This document shows positions 46,147-55,889 of a stretch of 64,000 nucleotides of DNA, piece by piece. A model generated the notes under the pieces. It searched no databases, was not told the DNA's origin, and saw nothing but the letters and a program-made list of their open reading frames with translations. A program made the translations under genes and the position numbers. Within the stretch, counting starts at the first letter, position 1. Each line of letters starts with the position of its first letter. The stretch comes from Hydrogenovibrio crunogenus (GTDB lineage Bacteria > Pseudomonadota > Gammaproteobacteria > Thiomicrospirales > Thiomicrospiraceae), in contig NZ_CP032096.1 in NCBI RefSeq assembly GCF_004786015.1, forward strand, positions 558,001 to 622,000, written 5' to 3'.

Positions 46147-46156
46147 CCAGGCCTGG
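46147..46156. repeat. CCAGGCCTGG palindrome after the zinc-finger gene
   Basis: Exact copy in the spacer, extended to AGCCAGGCCTGGCT. It has no T-run of its own; the terminator hairpin follows 16 bases later. Confidence 0.9.
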
Positions 46157-46172
46157 CTTGTTATGGTCAATT

Positions 46173-46197
46173 AAAGCCTCTTAATTGAGGTTTTTTT
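46173..46197 (+). terminator. Terminator of the ilvE / zinc-finger unit
   Basis: AAGCCTC-TTAATT-GAGGTTT hairpin followed by seven T. Confidence 0.65.
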
Positions 46198-46233
46198 GTA
46201 TCTGAAACAAAATATTTATAAATGTCAGGTAAT

Positions 46234-46260
46234 AAAAAACCCGCTCGAGGCGGGTTTTTT
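46234..46260. terminator. Terminator of glnA, bidirectional
   Basis: AAAAAACCCGC (46234-46244) and GCGGGTTTTTT (46250-46260) form a perfect 11-bp stem around TCGAG. U-tracts on both strands serve glnA on the minus strand. Confidence 0.85.
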
Positions 46261-46281
46261 ATTATCAACTTCTTTGGAAGT

Positions 46282-47688
46282 TTAAGAAGAGTAGTACATG
46301 TCAAACTCAATTGGGTGAGTTGTTGCACGCATACGAGTCACTTCTTCCATCTTAAGGCTGATATATGAATCAATTGCTTCATCAGTGAAGACGCCACCAG
46401 CTTTCAAGAATTCTCTGTCTGCATCAAGTGCAGCCAAAGCTTCTTCTAAAGATGCACAAACTGTTTCGTATGTTGCTTCTTCTTCTGGCGGTAGATCATA
46501 TAGATCTTTTTCAGCAGGCTCGCCTGGATCGATTTTATTCATGATACCGTCAAGTCCAGCCATCAATGACGCTGAGAATGCTAAGTATGGGTTCGCTGTT
46601 GGATCAGGGAAGCGTAACTCAACACGACGAGAGCGTTCTGAAGGTGCATAAGGGATACGAATCGATGCAGAACGGTTTGAACCTGAGTAAGCCAATAAAA
46701 TTGGTGCTTCAAAGCCTGGTACCAGACGCTTATATGAGTTAGTACCTGGGTTTGTGAAGGCGTTCAATGCACGCGCATGCTTCATTAGACCACCGATATA
46801 CCATAGCGCTTCTTGAGAAAGACCTGCGTAGACATCTCCTGCAAAAATGTTTTTACCATTTTTAGATAAAGATTGGTTGATGTGCATACCTGAACCGTTA
46901 TCGCCAACGATTGGCTTAGGCATGAATGTCGCTGTTTTTCCTAACGCTTGACAAGTGTTGTGTACGGCATATTTTAGAATTTGTACTTCGTCCGCTTTAG
47001 CCGTTAATGTATTACCAGCAACGGCTAACTCACATTGTCCACCTGATGCTACTTCGTGGTGATGTGCTTCTAGTTTTAAGCCCATTGCTTCAGCCATGGC
47101 GCAAATATCTGCACGCACTTCGTGTAGTTGGTCAACCGGTGGTACTGGGAAGTATCCGCCTTTTACTTTAGGGCGGTGACCAATGTTTCCACCTTCAAAT
47201 ACTTTTTCAGAGTTCCATGCCGCTTCGTTACCATCTAATTTTACAAAGCAACCAGACATGTCCGCGCCCCAACGAACGTCATCAAAGATAAAGAATTCTG
47301 GTTCAGGACCGAAGAAAGCAGAATCGGCGATGCCTGTTGATGCTAGATACGCTTCAGCATTCTTTGCGATGCCGCGAGGATCTTTTTCGTAAGCTTCCAT
47401 AGTTGAAGGTTCAACAATCATGCAGCGAATGATTAGTGTTGGATCATTCGTGAAAGGGTCTAGATAGAAACCGTCTGTTTGCGGCATTAATAACATATCT
47501 GAGTTATGAATCCCTTTCCAGCCCTGGATTGAAGAACCGTCAAAAGTTTCACCGTCAGCGAAGAAGTCTTCATCTACGCTGTCAGCAGGAATGGTCACAT
47601 GTTGCTCTTTACCGTGAGTGTCGGTAAAGCGAAGATCTACCCATTTAACGTCATTGTCTTTGATTAAATCAAAAATTTCTTGCGACAT
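46282..47688 (-). CDS. glnA: Glutamine synthetase, type I
   Basis: GlnA makes glutamine from glutamate, ammonia and ATP as a dodecamer. [11 protein letters not shown], the ATP-binding [12 protein letters not shown], and [14 protein letters not shown] are typical. The adenylylation tyrosine is present in DLYDLPPEE, so activity is probably controlled by GlnE. The length of 468 matches E. coli (469). It is a single gene with a terminator and a sigma-54-like promoter upstream. Confidence 0.97.
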   Translation of the reverse strand: MSQEIFDLIKDNDVKWVDLRFTDTHGKEQHVTIPADSVDEDFFADGETFDGSSIQGWKGIHNSDMLLMPQTDGFYLDPFTNDPTLIIRCMIVEPSTMEAYEKDPRGIAKNAEAYLASTGIADSAFFGPEPEFFIFDDVRWGADMSGCFVKLDGNEAAWNSEKVFEGGNIGHRPKVKGGYFPVPPVDQLHEVRADICAMAEAMGLKLEAHHHEVASGGQCELAVAGNTLTAKADEVQILKYAVHNTCQALGKTATFMPKPIVGDNGSGMHINQSLSKNGKNIFAGDVYAGLSQEALWYIGGLMKHARALNAFTNPGTNSYKRLVPGFEAPILLAYSGSNRSASIRIPYAPSERSRRVELRFPDPTANPYLAFSASLMAGLDGIMNKIDPGEPAEKDLYDLPPEEEATYETVCASLEEALAALDADREFLKAGGVFTDEAIDSYISLKMEEVTRMRATTHPIEFDMYYSS

Positions 47689-47771
47689 AAGTGTGTCCTT
47701 TTCGATAGTTTACGAATTCTGTTGTTTGCATGGAACAAGTTGTTTAGTTGTTGCGTAATACATTTCCAGTC

Positions 47772-47800
47772 AAAATAGGCTGATGCGCTCATGTGCACAA
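47772..47800 (-). promoter_or_regulatory. Possible sigma-70 promoter of glnA
   Basis: On the minus strand TTGTGC (47800-47795), 17-bp spacer, TATTTT (47777-47772). The -35 matches 4 of 6 and the -10 matches 4 of 6. E. coli glnA also uses paired sigma-70 and sigma-54 promoters. Confidence 0.35.
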
Positions 47801-47916
47801 AATCACATTTTGACAGCATGTTGTATTATTTTGAATTTTGTTGAGGCAACTTTAAAAGCGAGGCTTTTATTCGGCTTTCGACTCGAATTTCCTTACTTTT
47901 TTATCCTGCTGATGAT

Positions 47917-47932
47917 AGCTTGAACCGTGCCA
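47917..47932 (-). promoter_or_regulatory. Sigma-54-like promoter of glnA
   Basis: On the minus strand TGGCACGGTTCAAGCT carries the -24 element TGGCACG and the -12 GC at the correct spacing, though the two T before GC are A. It lies about 230 bases before the glnA start codon, and transcription would begin near 47906. Confidence 0.5.
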
Positions 47933-48032
47933 AAATTCCAATTTTTTTTAAAACTATTTTAAGTTGTTGATGTACCAATAAAAACAAGAGTGCTGCTTAT
48001 CTCTATCTTAGAGAGGTATGTTTTTAAAAGGA

Positions 48033-48067
48033 AAGTTTATGGTGCAATTTTGAAGTTTATGGTGCAA
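48033..48067. promoter_or_regulatory. Tandem 15-bp repeats resembling NtrC half sites
   Basis: AAGTTTATGGTGCAA occurs at 48033-48047 and again at 48053-48067, exactly 20 bp apart. TGGTGCA is half of the NtrC palindrome. They lie about 130-160 bp upstream of the putative sigma-54 start of glnA, the usual enhancer distance. Confidence 0.45.
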
Positions 48068-48220
48068 AACAAATAAGGAAAAATATAAATGGGTCGGTAC
48101 AATACATTTATTTTTATGGGCATAAAAAGCAAGTTTTTTAATAATTTTTAAGATTTAACTTGTTTGTAATATTTAACCTGTAATATCTTCTAACCTCTAT
48201 TTGATTTGCTAGGAATATCG

Positions 48221-50488
48221 ATGAATCAGGAAGCGCAAGAAGCATTGGATAAGGCTTTAAAAGGGCCTAAATTTGAAAAACGTATCAAGCGAAGAAACCT
48301 GATTGATAAAGGGTGGGCGTCGAGTATTTCAGTGGGCGGCGTCGGTGTTATTTTGTCTGTTTTACTGATTATGGTTTTTTTGGTGTACGTGGTGGCACCC
48401 TTGTTCATGACCGCGACCGTTGATAAACACTCCGAGTATGATTTGCCCGGCAGTGCAGAAGAAAAGACGCTGTTTTATGGGATGGATGAGTATAAAGAAA
48501 CCGCTATGCGGATTACTCAATCGGGCAAGATGATTGGGTTTGACGCCCGTGATGGCCATGTCCTAGCTGAATCCGATTTGCCATTGAGCGGACAAAAAGT
48601 GACCAGTTTTGCTACCGTCAATAATCCTAATAAAATTATTGCATTTGGGTTGTCGGATGGAACAGTACTGTTTGCAAAATATGATTACGAAGTGTCTTAT
48701 CCAAATAATGTTCGAACCATTACGCCTTCTCTAACCTTTCCTTATGGTGAAGACCCGCTTGAACTCGGGGATACGGCGATTAAAAAAGTCGCTGCACGAG
48801 TCAATGATTCTCAGTTGGTACTGGCTTATCAAGTCGAAGGCGATAACACTATCCACTTGAAGCAATTTGATAAAATCGAATCAATGCTGACCGAAGGTGT
48901 GACGCTTGAAGAGTATGCCTCAGGCACTGTCTCTAATAACCTAAACACAAATTGGTTGATGCTGGGCGGTAATATGCGAAACCTTTATCTGGTTTCAAAT
49001 AATGGCGCGGCTCTTTATTTTAATATTGGTGATATTTCAAACCCAGAATTGTTACAAAAAGTGAATTTGGTCACTGGAGACGAGACCATTTCATCACTTC
49101 ATTTTTTATTAGGGGATTATTCCTTGATGGTGGGTACCAACAAGGGGCGGGTTTTGCAGTGGTTTCCGGTAAGAGATGAAAACAATAACTTTCAATTAGA
49201 ATCGATTCGCAGCTTCAACGTTTCCAGTAAACCTGTCACCTACATTGCGATAGAGCATAACCGTAAAGGTTTTGTAACGCTCGATCAATCAAATCAAATC
49301 AATTTATATAATGCCACGTCTGAACGTCATTTAGCTTCTGAACAATTATCATCAGGCTTGAATTATATCTTAATCGCGCAAAGAGCGAACGGTGCCCTGG
49401 TGGAAACCGCAGATGGCAAAATCGTTACTTATGATATTGAAAATGAACACCCAGACGTCTCGTTTTCAAGCTTATGGGGTAAAGTCTGGTATGAAGGATA
49501 TGAAGAGCCTTCATATACTTGGCAGTCATCGTCTGCCAGTGCCGATTTTGAACCTAAGTTTTCAATGGTTCCTTTGACTTTCGGTACGATTAAAGCCGCG
49601 TTGTATTCGATGTTGTTTGCGGTGCCGATCGCCGTTTTGGCCGCCATTTATACAGCGTTTTTTATGGATAATAAAACCCGTCAAGTTGTTAAACCAGCCA
49701 TTGAATTGATTGAAGCACTTCCGACGGTTATTTTAGGGTTTTTGGCAGGGCTTTGGCTGGCGCCGTATATGGAGGCGAACCTTGCCGGATTCTTTGCTAT
49801 TGTGGTTGTCGTACCGCTTGGCGTCATGCTCTTTGGGTTCGGTTGGTCCAAGCTTCCAGAGCCATTGCGCTTACTGGTTCCGACAGGAAAACGTGCCATT
49901 TTAATGATTCCCGTGGTGATCTTTTTGGGGTGGGTTGCCTTATCCTTAAGTTCACCTATAGAAAATACATTCTTTCATGGTGACATGCGCCACTGGTTGA
50001 CCTACAGTGCAGGTATTGACTTCGATCAACGTAATGCTTTGGTTATTGGTTTTGCCATGGGGTTTGCGCTGATTCCAACCATTTTCTCAGTGGCAGAAGA
50101 TGCTATCTACAATGTACCAAGCTACTTGGTGAATGGGTCGCTAGCGTTAGGAGCAAGTGGTTGGCAAACCTTAGTTGGTGTGGTTTTGCCAACGGCAAGT
50201 CCCGGTATTTTCTCCGCGATTATGCTTGGGTTCGGGCGTGGTATCGGTGAAACGATGATTGTCTTAATGGCTTCCGGTAACACACCATTGATGGATGTGA
50301 ATATTTTCCAAGGGATGAGAACTTTGTCTGCCAACTTGGCTGTTGAAATGCCTGAAGCAGAAGTTTACAGCTCGCACTATCGAGTGTTGTTCTTATCGGG
50401 ATTGATTTTGTTTATCTTCACATTTGTCTTCAATACGCTGGCGGAAGTAGTGCGTGAGCGTATGCGTCGTAAGTATGGATCTTTATAA
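48221..50488 (+). CDS. pstC: Phosphate ABC transporter permease PstC, long form
   Basis: PstC is half of the inner-membrane channel for phosphate import. It is 755 residues, more than twice E. coli PstC (319). After a first membrane helix (about 33-57) comes a periplasmic insert of about 390 residues without cysteine-rich or enzyme motifs. The usual permease core starts near 450, with SLALGASGWQTLVGVVLPTASPG as the EAA loop. Such long forms occur in other marine gammaproteobacteria. I choose the ATG at 48221 (AGGA 6 bases before) over a TTG at 48206. It is first in pstCAB-phoU-phoBR. Confidence 0.92.
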   Translation: MNQEAQEALDKALKGPKFEKRIKRRNLIDKGWASSISVGGVGVILSVLLIMVFLVYVVAPLFMTATVDKHSEYDLPGSAEEKTLFYGMDEYKETAMRITQSGKMIGFDARDGHVLAESDLPLSGQKVTSFATVNNPNKIIAFGLSDGTVLFAKYDYEVSYPNNVRTITPSLTFPYGEDPLELGDTAIKKVAARVNDSQLVLAYQVEGDNTIHLKQFDKIESMLTEGVTLEEYASGTVSNNLNTNWLMLGGNMRNLYLVSNNGAALYFNIGDISNPELLQKVNLVTGDETISSLHFLLGDYSLMVGTNKGRVLQWFPVRDENNNFQLESIRSFNVSSKPVTYIAIEHNRKGFVTLDQSNQINLYNATSERHLASEQLSSGLNYILIAQRANGALVETADGKIVTYDIENEHPDVSFSSLWGKVWYEGYEEPSYTWQSSSASADFEPKFSMVPLTFGTIKAALYSMLFAVPIAVLAAIYTAFFMDNKTRQVVKPAIELIEALPTVILGFLAGLWLAPYMEANLAGFFAIVVVVPLGVMLFGFGWSKLPEPLRLLVPTGKRAILMIPVVIFLGWVALSLSSPIENTFFHGDMRHWLTYSAGIDFDQRNALVIGFAMGFALIPTIFSVAEDAIYNVPSYLVNGSLALGASGWQTLVGVVLPTASPGIFSAIMLGFGRGIGETMIVLMASGNTPLMDVNIFQGMRTLSANLAVEMPEAEVYSSHYRVLFLSGLILFIFTFVFNTLAEVVRERMRRKYGSL

Positions 50489-50499
50489 AGGATATTGAC

Positions 50500-52146
50500 A
50501 TGAAAGAGTGGTTTAAAAAAGGCGAGCATTGGGTTTGGTTTAGTGCGTCAACTGTCAGTATCAGTGTTGTATTGGTGATTGGGTTGTTGTTAATGATTTC
50601 ATTTCGTGGGTTGGTACATTTTTGGCCCCATGAAGTGTATGAATATGAAGTAAAGACAGACAATGGCAAAATTGAGCAGGTTGTCGGCGAGCTACATGAC
50701 ACCAAACTAAAAGAATTCCAGGATAAATCTTATAAAGATGGGATTAAGAAAATTCCTCAGTTCTTGGTTAAGGTTGGGAACAGAGATGTTTATGGGATCG
50801 ATTTCCGTTGGATCAATACCGCACAAATCGTTGGACGCCAAGATGTGTTAGCCGATGATGTGACGGTTGTCGAACGATATGAGTGGGGAAATGTGTATGG
50901 GCAGTTAGCCTCTATTAAACAAGATGGGAAAGTCCTCGCAACAGGAGAAAATGTTCTTCCAAAAATGCAAAAGCTTGTGGATGATGGACAAGCTATTAAT
51001 GCTGAAATTAATCATATTGAAAAAGTTGTTCTAGGAGGGATTAACTATGAACTGGAACAACTGCGTTTAGAACAAAAACGCTTAGAGGCGAAAGGCTCAT
51101 ATTCAGATGAAAAGGCACGAGAGCTTGATGAAAAGCGTAAAGAGCTTAATGCTAAGTTTGAATCGCATCAAGCGTCCTTAAAAAAACTGTATAAAGAATC
51201 AAAAGATTTAGGTGAAGTTACGCTTGATATTGCGGGTGGAAAAGTCATTCATGTGCCTATTAAATCGATTGTGCGCTTCTGGCAACCCAATAATATGGCG
51301 TTGAGTGAAAAAGTTGGTTTTTTCTTTGACTCGATTGGACACTTTTTATTGGATGAACCGCGTGAAGCGAATACCGAAGGTGGGGTTTTTCCAGCAATAA
51401 TCGGGACCATTACGATGGTGATTCTGATGGCAATCTTTGTCACCCCAATGGGCGTCATCGCCGCCATTTATATGAGCGAATATGCCAGAAACGGATTGGT
51501 CTTGAGAACGGTTAGAATTTCCATCAATAACCTTGCAGGAGTGCCCTCTATTGTATTTGGTATCTTTGGGTTGGGATTCTTTGTTTATATTATAGGGGGG
51601 TCAATTGATGAACTCTTCTATAGTTATGCTTTGCCAAGCCCAACCTTTGGGACCCCTGCCTTGTTGTGGGCCTCTTTGACTATGGCTTTGTTGACTTTGC
51701 CTGTGGTTATTGTCTCAACGCAGGAAGGGCTTTCTCGTATTCCAAGAGCTTTAAGAGAAGGTGGTCTGGCCTTGGGTGCGACCAAATCAGAAACCATTAT
51801 GAAAATTGTGCTTCCTATGTCGATGCCTGCAATTATGACAGGGTTGATTCTGGCAGTTGCTCGTGCAGCGGGGGAAGTGGCCCCGTTGATGTTAGTCGGA
51901 GTGGTGAAATTAGCGCCTGAGCTGCCTATTGATTTGAATGCTCCATTTGTGCATTTGGATAGAAAATTTATGCACCTTGGTTTTCATATTTATGATGTAG
52001 GCTTCCAGAGTCCCAATGTTGAAGCTTCTCAGCCTTTAGTGTATGCCACATCATTATTATTGGTATTAATCATTGTCGGCTTGAATTTAGGGGCGATTAC
52101 CATTCGTAATAAGTTAAGAGAGAAATACAAAGCCTTGGATAATTAA
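50500..52146 (+). CDS. pstA: Phosphate ABC transporter permease PstA, long form (DUF3333)
   Basis: PstA pairs with PstC. At 548 residues (E. coli 296) it has an N-terminal extension: a membrane helix (about 14-36), then a periplasmic part including a charged coiled coil (about 180-235, with KRLEAKGSYSDEKARELDEK). This matches the DUF3333 extension of some PstA proteins. The permease core follows from about 305, with GGLALGATKSETIMKIVLPMS as the EAA loop. It starts 11 bases after pstC. Both permeases being enlarged suggests their periplasmic parts contact each other or PstS. Confidence 0.92.
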   Translation: MKEWFKKGEHWVWFSASTVSISVVLVIGLLLMISFRGLVHFWPHEVYEYEVKTDNGKIEQVVGELHDTKLKEFQDKSYKDGIKKIPQFLVKVGNRDVYGIDFRWINTAQIVGRQDVLADDVTVVERYEWGNVYGQLASIKQDGKVLATGENVLPKMQKLVDDGQAINAEINHIEKVVLGGINYELEQLRLEQKRLEAKGSYSDEKARELDEKRKELNAKFESHQASLKKLYKESKDLGEVTLDIAGGKVIHVPIKSIVRFWQPNNMALSEKVGFFFDSIGHFLLDEPREANTEGGVFPAIIGTITMVILMAIFVTPMGVIAAIYMSEYARNGLVLRTVRISINNLAGVPSIVFGIFGLGFFVYIIGGSIDELFYSYALPSPTFGTPALLWASLTMALLTLPVVIVSTQEGLSRIPRALREGGLALGATKSETIMKIVLPMSMPAIMTGLILAVARAAGEVAPLMLVGVVKLAPELPIDLNAPFVHLDRKFMHLGFHIYDVGFQSPNVEASQPLVYATSLLLVLIIVGLNLGAITIRNKLREKYKALDN

Positions 52147-52202
52147 GCTTTGAGCCATTAAAAATTTATTGAAAATAGAATTTAAGAAATAGGAATTTTG
52201 TT

Positions 52203-53021
52203 ATGAGCGAACAAAATATGAGTATTGCGATTGATCGTCACCACCGTGGAATGACTTTGGACAGTGAGCAAACCGCCATTGTCGTTAAGAACTGGAATCT
52301 ATATTATGGATCAAAGCAAGCCTTACACAATATTACGATGAAGCTACCGCAAAACCGTGTCACCGCTTTTATTGGGCCATCTGGGTGTGGTAAATCGACC
52401 TTATTGCGTTGTTTTAATCGAATGAATGATTTGATTGACATTGTCAGCGTAGAGGGAGAAATGCTACTGCATGGTGAAAATATGTATGCCAAAGAAATGG
52501 ATGTGGCAGCGTTAAGACGTCGTGTGGGTATGGTGTTTCAGAAACCAAACCCGTTTCCTAAGTCTATTTATGAAAACGTTTGTTATGGTTTACGCTTACA
52601 GGGTATTAATGATAAAAATGTGTTAGATGAGACGGTAGAGTGGGCATTGAAAGGTGCAGGGCTTTGGGAAGAAGCCAAAGATCGTTTGGATGAAAATGCA
52701 TTGGGACTTTCTGGCGGACAACAACAGCGTTTGTGTATTGCTCGTGCTATTGCCATCAAGCCGGAAGTGTTGTTACTGGATGAGCCAACTTCTGCATTGG
52801 ATCCAATTTCGACATTGGCCATTGAAGAACTTATCTTTGAATTAAAGAAAGATTTTACAATTTTGATTGTGACGCATAATATGCAACAAGCAGCAAGGGT
52901 TTCGGACTATACCGCATTTATGTATATGGGAGACTTAATAGAGTATACCGATACGGATTCACTCTTTACGAACCCTCAAGTTAAACGCACCGAAGATTAT
53001 ATCTCTGGTCGTTACGGCTAG
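52203..53021 (+). CDS. pstB: Phosphate ABC transporter ATP-binding protein
   Basis: PstB hydrolyses ATP to drive phosphate import. It carries Walker [10 protein letters not shown], signature LSGGQQQR, Walker [13 protein letters not shown] and the switch THNMQQA. The length of 272 is slightly longer than E. coli (257) because of the N-terminus. It follows pstA in the operon and is followed by phoU, as usual. Confidence 0.97.
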   Translation: MSEQNMSIAIDRHHRGMTLDSEQTAIVVKNWNLYYGSKQALHNITMKLPQNRVTAFIGPSGCGKSTLLRCFNRMNDLIDIVSVEGEMLLHGENMYAKEMDVAALRRRVGMVFQKPNPFPKSIYENVCYGLRLQGINDKNVLDETVEWALKGAGLWEEAKDRLDENALGLSGGQQQRLCIARAIAIKPEVLLLDEPTSALDPISTLAIEELIFELKKDFTILIVTHNMQQAARVSDYTAFMYMGDLIEYTDTDSLFTNPQVKRTEDYISGRYG

Positions 53022-53064
53022 TCTTTTTATTGGGTTAAAATAACAATAAGTAAGGAGTTTACGC

Positions 53065-53808
53065 ATGGATAAGCAAGAATTTAGCACACATATTTCTGAA
53101 ATGCTGAATCGAAATCTGGAAGATTTATTCAACCACATTCTAGAAATGGGTGGGATGGTTGAACGCCAACTTGAAAATGCGCTTCAGTCTTTGGGCAGCT
53201 CAGACATTGATAAAGCACAGGAAGTGATTTCGTTTGACAAAGCAATCAATCAAGCGGAAATGGAAATTGACCGTTTGTGCGCCAAAGTACTGGCTCGCCA
53301 GCAACCTACTGCATCTGATTTACGTTTGATATTGGCTGCGATTCGTATCGCGATTGACCTTGAAAGAATGGGCGATGAAGTGGTGAAGCTTGCCAAAATG
53401 GTTCTTGTTTTCGGTAAGCATGATGGCGTGAAATGTTCAGATATCCAAGGCTATCCTGAGTTGGTTGATATTTCAAACCGTTCAAGTGTGATGCTTAAAA
53501 TGACATTGGATTCTTTCGCCAGAGTGTCAACCGATGGCGTTGGTAAAGTCATTCGAGAGGAAGAAGTGATTGATGATATCTTCAAAAAAATAGAAAAAGA
53601 TCTTAAAGAGTCATTAAAAACATCCCCGGATAAAATCGAATGTTTAATGGAAATGATTATTGCATTAAGAGCGGCCGAGCGCGTTTCAGATCATGCCAGA
53701 AATATTGTTGAAAGTATTTTGTATCTGGTTCAAGGTGATGATGTTAGAAACCTGGATGAAGCTCGGTTGAATGAACTATTAAAAACATTAGAGTCACCGA
53801 AAGGATAA
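53065..53808 (+). CDS. phoU: Phosphate transport regulator PhoU
   Basis: PhoU links Pst transport to PhoR signalling and limits phosphate uptake. It consists of two three-helix bundles with the PhoU repeats visible as FDKAINQAEMEIDRLC and RMGDEVVKLAK in the first half and AAERVSDHARNIVES in the second. The length of 247 is near E. coli (241). AAGGAG precedes the ATG. It starts 43 bases after pstB and ends 6 before phoB. Confidence 0.96.
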   Translation: MDKQEFSTHISEMLNRNLEDLFNHILEMGGMVERQLENALQSLGSSDIDKAQEVISFDKAINQAEMEIDRLCAKVLARQQPTASDLRLILAAIRIAIDLERMGDEVVKLAKMVLVFGKHDGVKCSDIQGYPELVDISNRSSVMLKMTLDSFARVSTDGVGKVIREEEVIDDIFKKIEKDLKESLKTSPDKIECLMEMIIALRAAERVSDHARNIVESILYLVQGDDVRNLDEARLNELLKTLESPKG

Positions 53809-53814
53809 TCCAGT

Positions 53815-54507
53815 ATGGCTGAGCAATGCATTTTAGTTGTGGAAGATGAGGCAGCGATTCGTGACATGTTAAGTTTCACCTTAACCGCTGCAAACTATAA
53901 AGTCATTGAGGCACCAAATGCAGAGCAAGGCTGGAAATTGCTGCTTGAGCATCAACCCGACTGTGTATTATTAGACTGGATGCTTCCTGGTGTGTCAGGA
54001 ATCTCTTTGGCACAGCGAATTCGTCAAAATGATCAAACAGCCACCACGCCCATTATTATGCTGACTGCACGAGGAGAAGAAAATGATCAAGTGCAAGGCT
54101 TTGAGTCTGGCGCAGATGATTATGTGGTTAAACCCTTTTCTCCAAGAGCGCTGGTCGCACGAGTGAAAGCTTTATTACGGCGCCAATCTCCTGAAAAAAG
54201 CACCTTAGATTTGATTAAAACCGGGCCACTTAAACTGGACCTGTCCAGCTATCGTTTTACAGTGAATGATGAAGAAGTTAAACTGGGGCCGACAGAATTT
54301 AAATTAATGCAGTTCTTTATGACGCATTCAAACCGCGTTTATACACGGGTTCAGTTACTGGATCAGGTTTGGGGTGAAAATGTCGTTGTAGAGGAAAGAA
54401 CGGTTGATGTTCATATCCGACGTTTAAGAAAGCTATTAGATCCGGTCGGAGCTGCGGATTATATTCAAACCGTCAGGGGAGCTGGCTACCGTTTCTCCGT
54501 CGATTAA
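53815..54507 (+). CDS. phoB: Phosphate regulon response regulator PhoB
   Basis: PhoB is the OmpR-type regulator that binds Pho boxes. The receiver domain has EDE acidic residues (VVEDEAAIRD), the phosphoacceptor Asp in LLDWMLP (about residue 54) and the switch Lys in VVKPFSP. The winged-helix domain (about 130-228) ends with RTVDVHIRRLRKLLD and GAGYRF. It is 230 residues. It probably controls pstS through the Pho box at 57599-57616. Confidence 0.96.
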   Translation: MAEQCILVVEDEAAIRDMLSFTLTAANYKVIEAPNAEQGWKLLLEHQPDCVLLDWMLPGVSGISLAQRIRQNDQTATTPIIMLTARGEENDQVQGFESGADDYVVKPFSPRALVARVKALLRRQSPEKSTLDLIKTGPLKLDLSSYRFTVNDEEVKLGPTEFKLMQFFMTHSNRVYTRVQLLDQVWGENVVVEERTVDVHIRRLRKLLDPVGAADYIQTVRGAGYRFSVD

Positions 54508-54522
54508 GGAGCGTTAGCGTCA

Positions 54523-55857
54523 GTGTCGAAAGGAATTTCTAGAGAACTAACCTGGATCGTGGCAGGTTTATGGATTGCTCTTTTCTTTGGCTGGGCAACC
54601 GATTTATGGACAATCACCCTTTTAGCCTATTTTCTCTTTTATGTTGCCCGCCAACTTTATAGTATCAAACGCTTTGAACAGTGGATGAAAGGGTCAACTA
54701 AAGTTCCTTATCCACCAAGTTCCGGTTTGTGGGGAGAGCTGAGTTACTTAGTGTCTCGCAAACAGCGTTCGCTTGAAAAGCACGCAGACCTACAATTTTA
54801 CAAATCAGAACAATTCTTAGCCGCTTCCATGACGATTCCGGATGCGATCATTTCCTTAAATGAATATAACCAGATTGAGTGGTTTAATAAGTCCGCTAAA
54901 AAAATCTTCAAACTCAAGCACAGCGATACCGGGCGTAAAATTGAAACCTTGTTTCGTCATCCGGATTTTATTCAGTATTTAAAATCAAAACATTATGGCA
55001 AAGGGATGATTTTGCAATCCTTAAACGGAATGCCTAGAGTGTTTAATATCAAACTGTTTCCATATTTTAAAGAACATAAACTTTTGATTGTGAAGGATAT
55101 TCATGAGCTGTATAACTTGGCTCAGATTAGGCGAGATTTCGTGGCCAACGCTTCGCATGAATTACGGACGCCATTAACCGTGTTGAATGGCTATCTTGAA
55201 GTCATGATTGACAGTATTGAACCTTCATCAACCTGGCAAAAACCGTTGGAGCAGATGCATCAGCAGTCTTATCGAATGCAATCCATTATTGATGACCTGT
55301 TGACGCTGTCTTCCATGGAGTCGGAAACGATCACCGGGAAGCAAAAACAAGTGAATGTGCCGCAAATTTTGCAGGAAATGCATATTGATGCGGAACAAAT
55401 GAGCCACGGCAGACACTCGATTGATTTTAAAGTCGACATGAATTTGGCTTTAAAGGGATTTGAAGAGCCGTTAAAAAGTGTGTTTATGAACTTAATTTCA
55501 AATGCCATTCGTTACACGCCAGAAAATAAATCCATTGAAGTGCGTTGGTATCATGACAAAAGAGGCGCGCATTTTGAAGTGCAAGACCATGGCATTGGGA
55601 TCGCGCAAGAGCATTTGAGTCGTTTAACTGAGCGTTTTTATCGGGTGGATACGGCTCGTTCAAGAGACACTGGCGGAACAGGACTGGGTCTTGCCATCGT
55701 AAAACACATTCTGGAAAGGCATCACGCTAAATTAGTCGTGACCAGTCAGCTGGGAATAGGGTCTGTCTTTCGATGTGACTTCCCAAATAGAGCGGTGATT
55801 CTATTACAGGACTCCGACAGTGAGTCGCGGGATAAAAAAATACCTAGTCGAAGCTAG
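54523..55857 (+). CDS. phoR: Phosphate regulon sensor kinase PhoR
   Basis: PhoR phosphorylates PhoB when phosphate is scarce. Two membrane helices lie in the first 45 residues, followed by a charged linker and a PAS domain (about 90-190). The H box is ANASHELRTPL and the catalytic domain has NLISNAIRYTPE, HGIGIA and GGTGLGLAIVK. The start is GTG with AAGGAG 11 bases upstream. The length of 444 matches E. coli (431). Its last codons form part of the terminator hairpin, so the stop lies inside the stem. Confidence 0.95.
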   Translation: MSKGISRELTWIVAGLWIALFFGWATDLWTITLLAYFLFYVARQLYSIKRFEQWMKGSTKVPYPPSSGLWGELSYLVSRKQRSLEKHADLQFYKSEQFLAASMTIPDAIISLNEYNQIEWFNKSAKKIFKLKHSDTGRKIETLFRHPDFIQYLKSKHYGKGMILQSLNGMPRVFNIKLFPYFKEHKLLIVKDIHELYNLAQIRRDFVANASHELRTPLTVLNGYLEVMIDSIEPSSTWQKPLEQMHQQSYRMQSIIDDLLTLSSMESETITGKQKQVNVPQILQEMHIDAEQMSHGRHSIDFKVDMNLALKGFEEPLKSVFMNLISNAIRYTPENKSIEVRWYHDKRGAHFEVQDHGIGIAQEHLSRLTERFYRVDTARSRDTGGTGLGLAIVKHILERHHAKLVVTSQLGIGSVFRCDFPNRAVILLQDSDSESRDKKIPSRS

Positions 55858-55864
55858 GTATTTT
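55837..55864. terminator. Bidirectional terminator overlapping the phoR stop
   Basis: AAAATACCTAG (55837-55847) and CTAGGTATTTT (55854-55864) form a perfect 11-bp stem. The phoR stop codon is at 55855-55857, within the right arm. The minus strand supplies a T-run for the convergent PiT gene. Confidence 0.8.
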
Positions 55865-55889
55865 ATAAGAAACGTATATCATTGACACA

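Larger units (their letters stand above)
47689..48220. promoter_or_regulatory. 532-base glnA / pstC divergent spacer
   Basis: This holds the glnA promoter elements on the left and the pstC upstream region on the right (very AT-rich, 48100-48210). I see no gene. A TTGTAAT...CTGTAAT pair before pstC resembles Pho half sites but has the wrong spacing. Confidence 0.5.

Noticed and set aside
48155-48187. Pho box before pstC
   Set aside because: TTGTAAT and CTGTAAT are 14 bases apart, not the 11 of a Pho box, and the repeats are weak.
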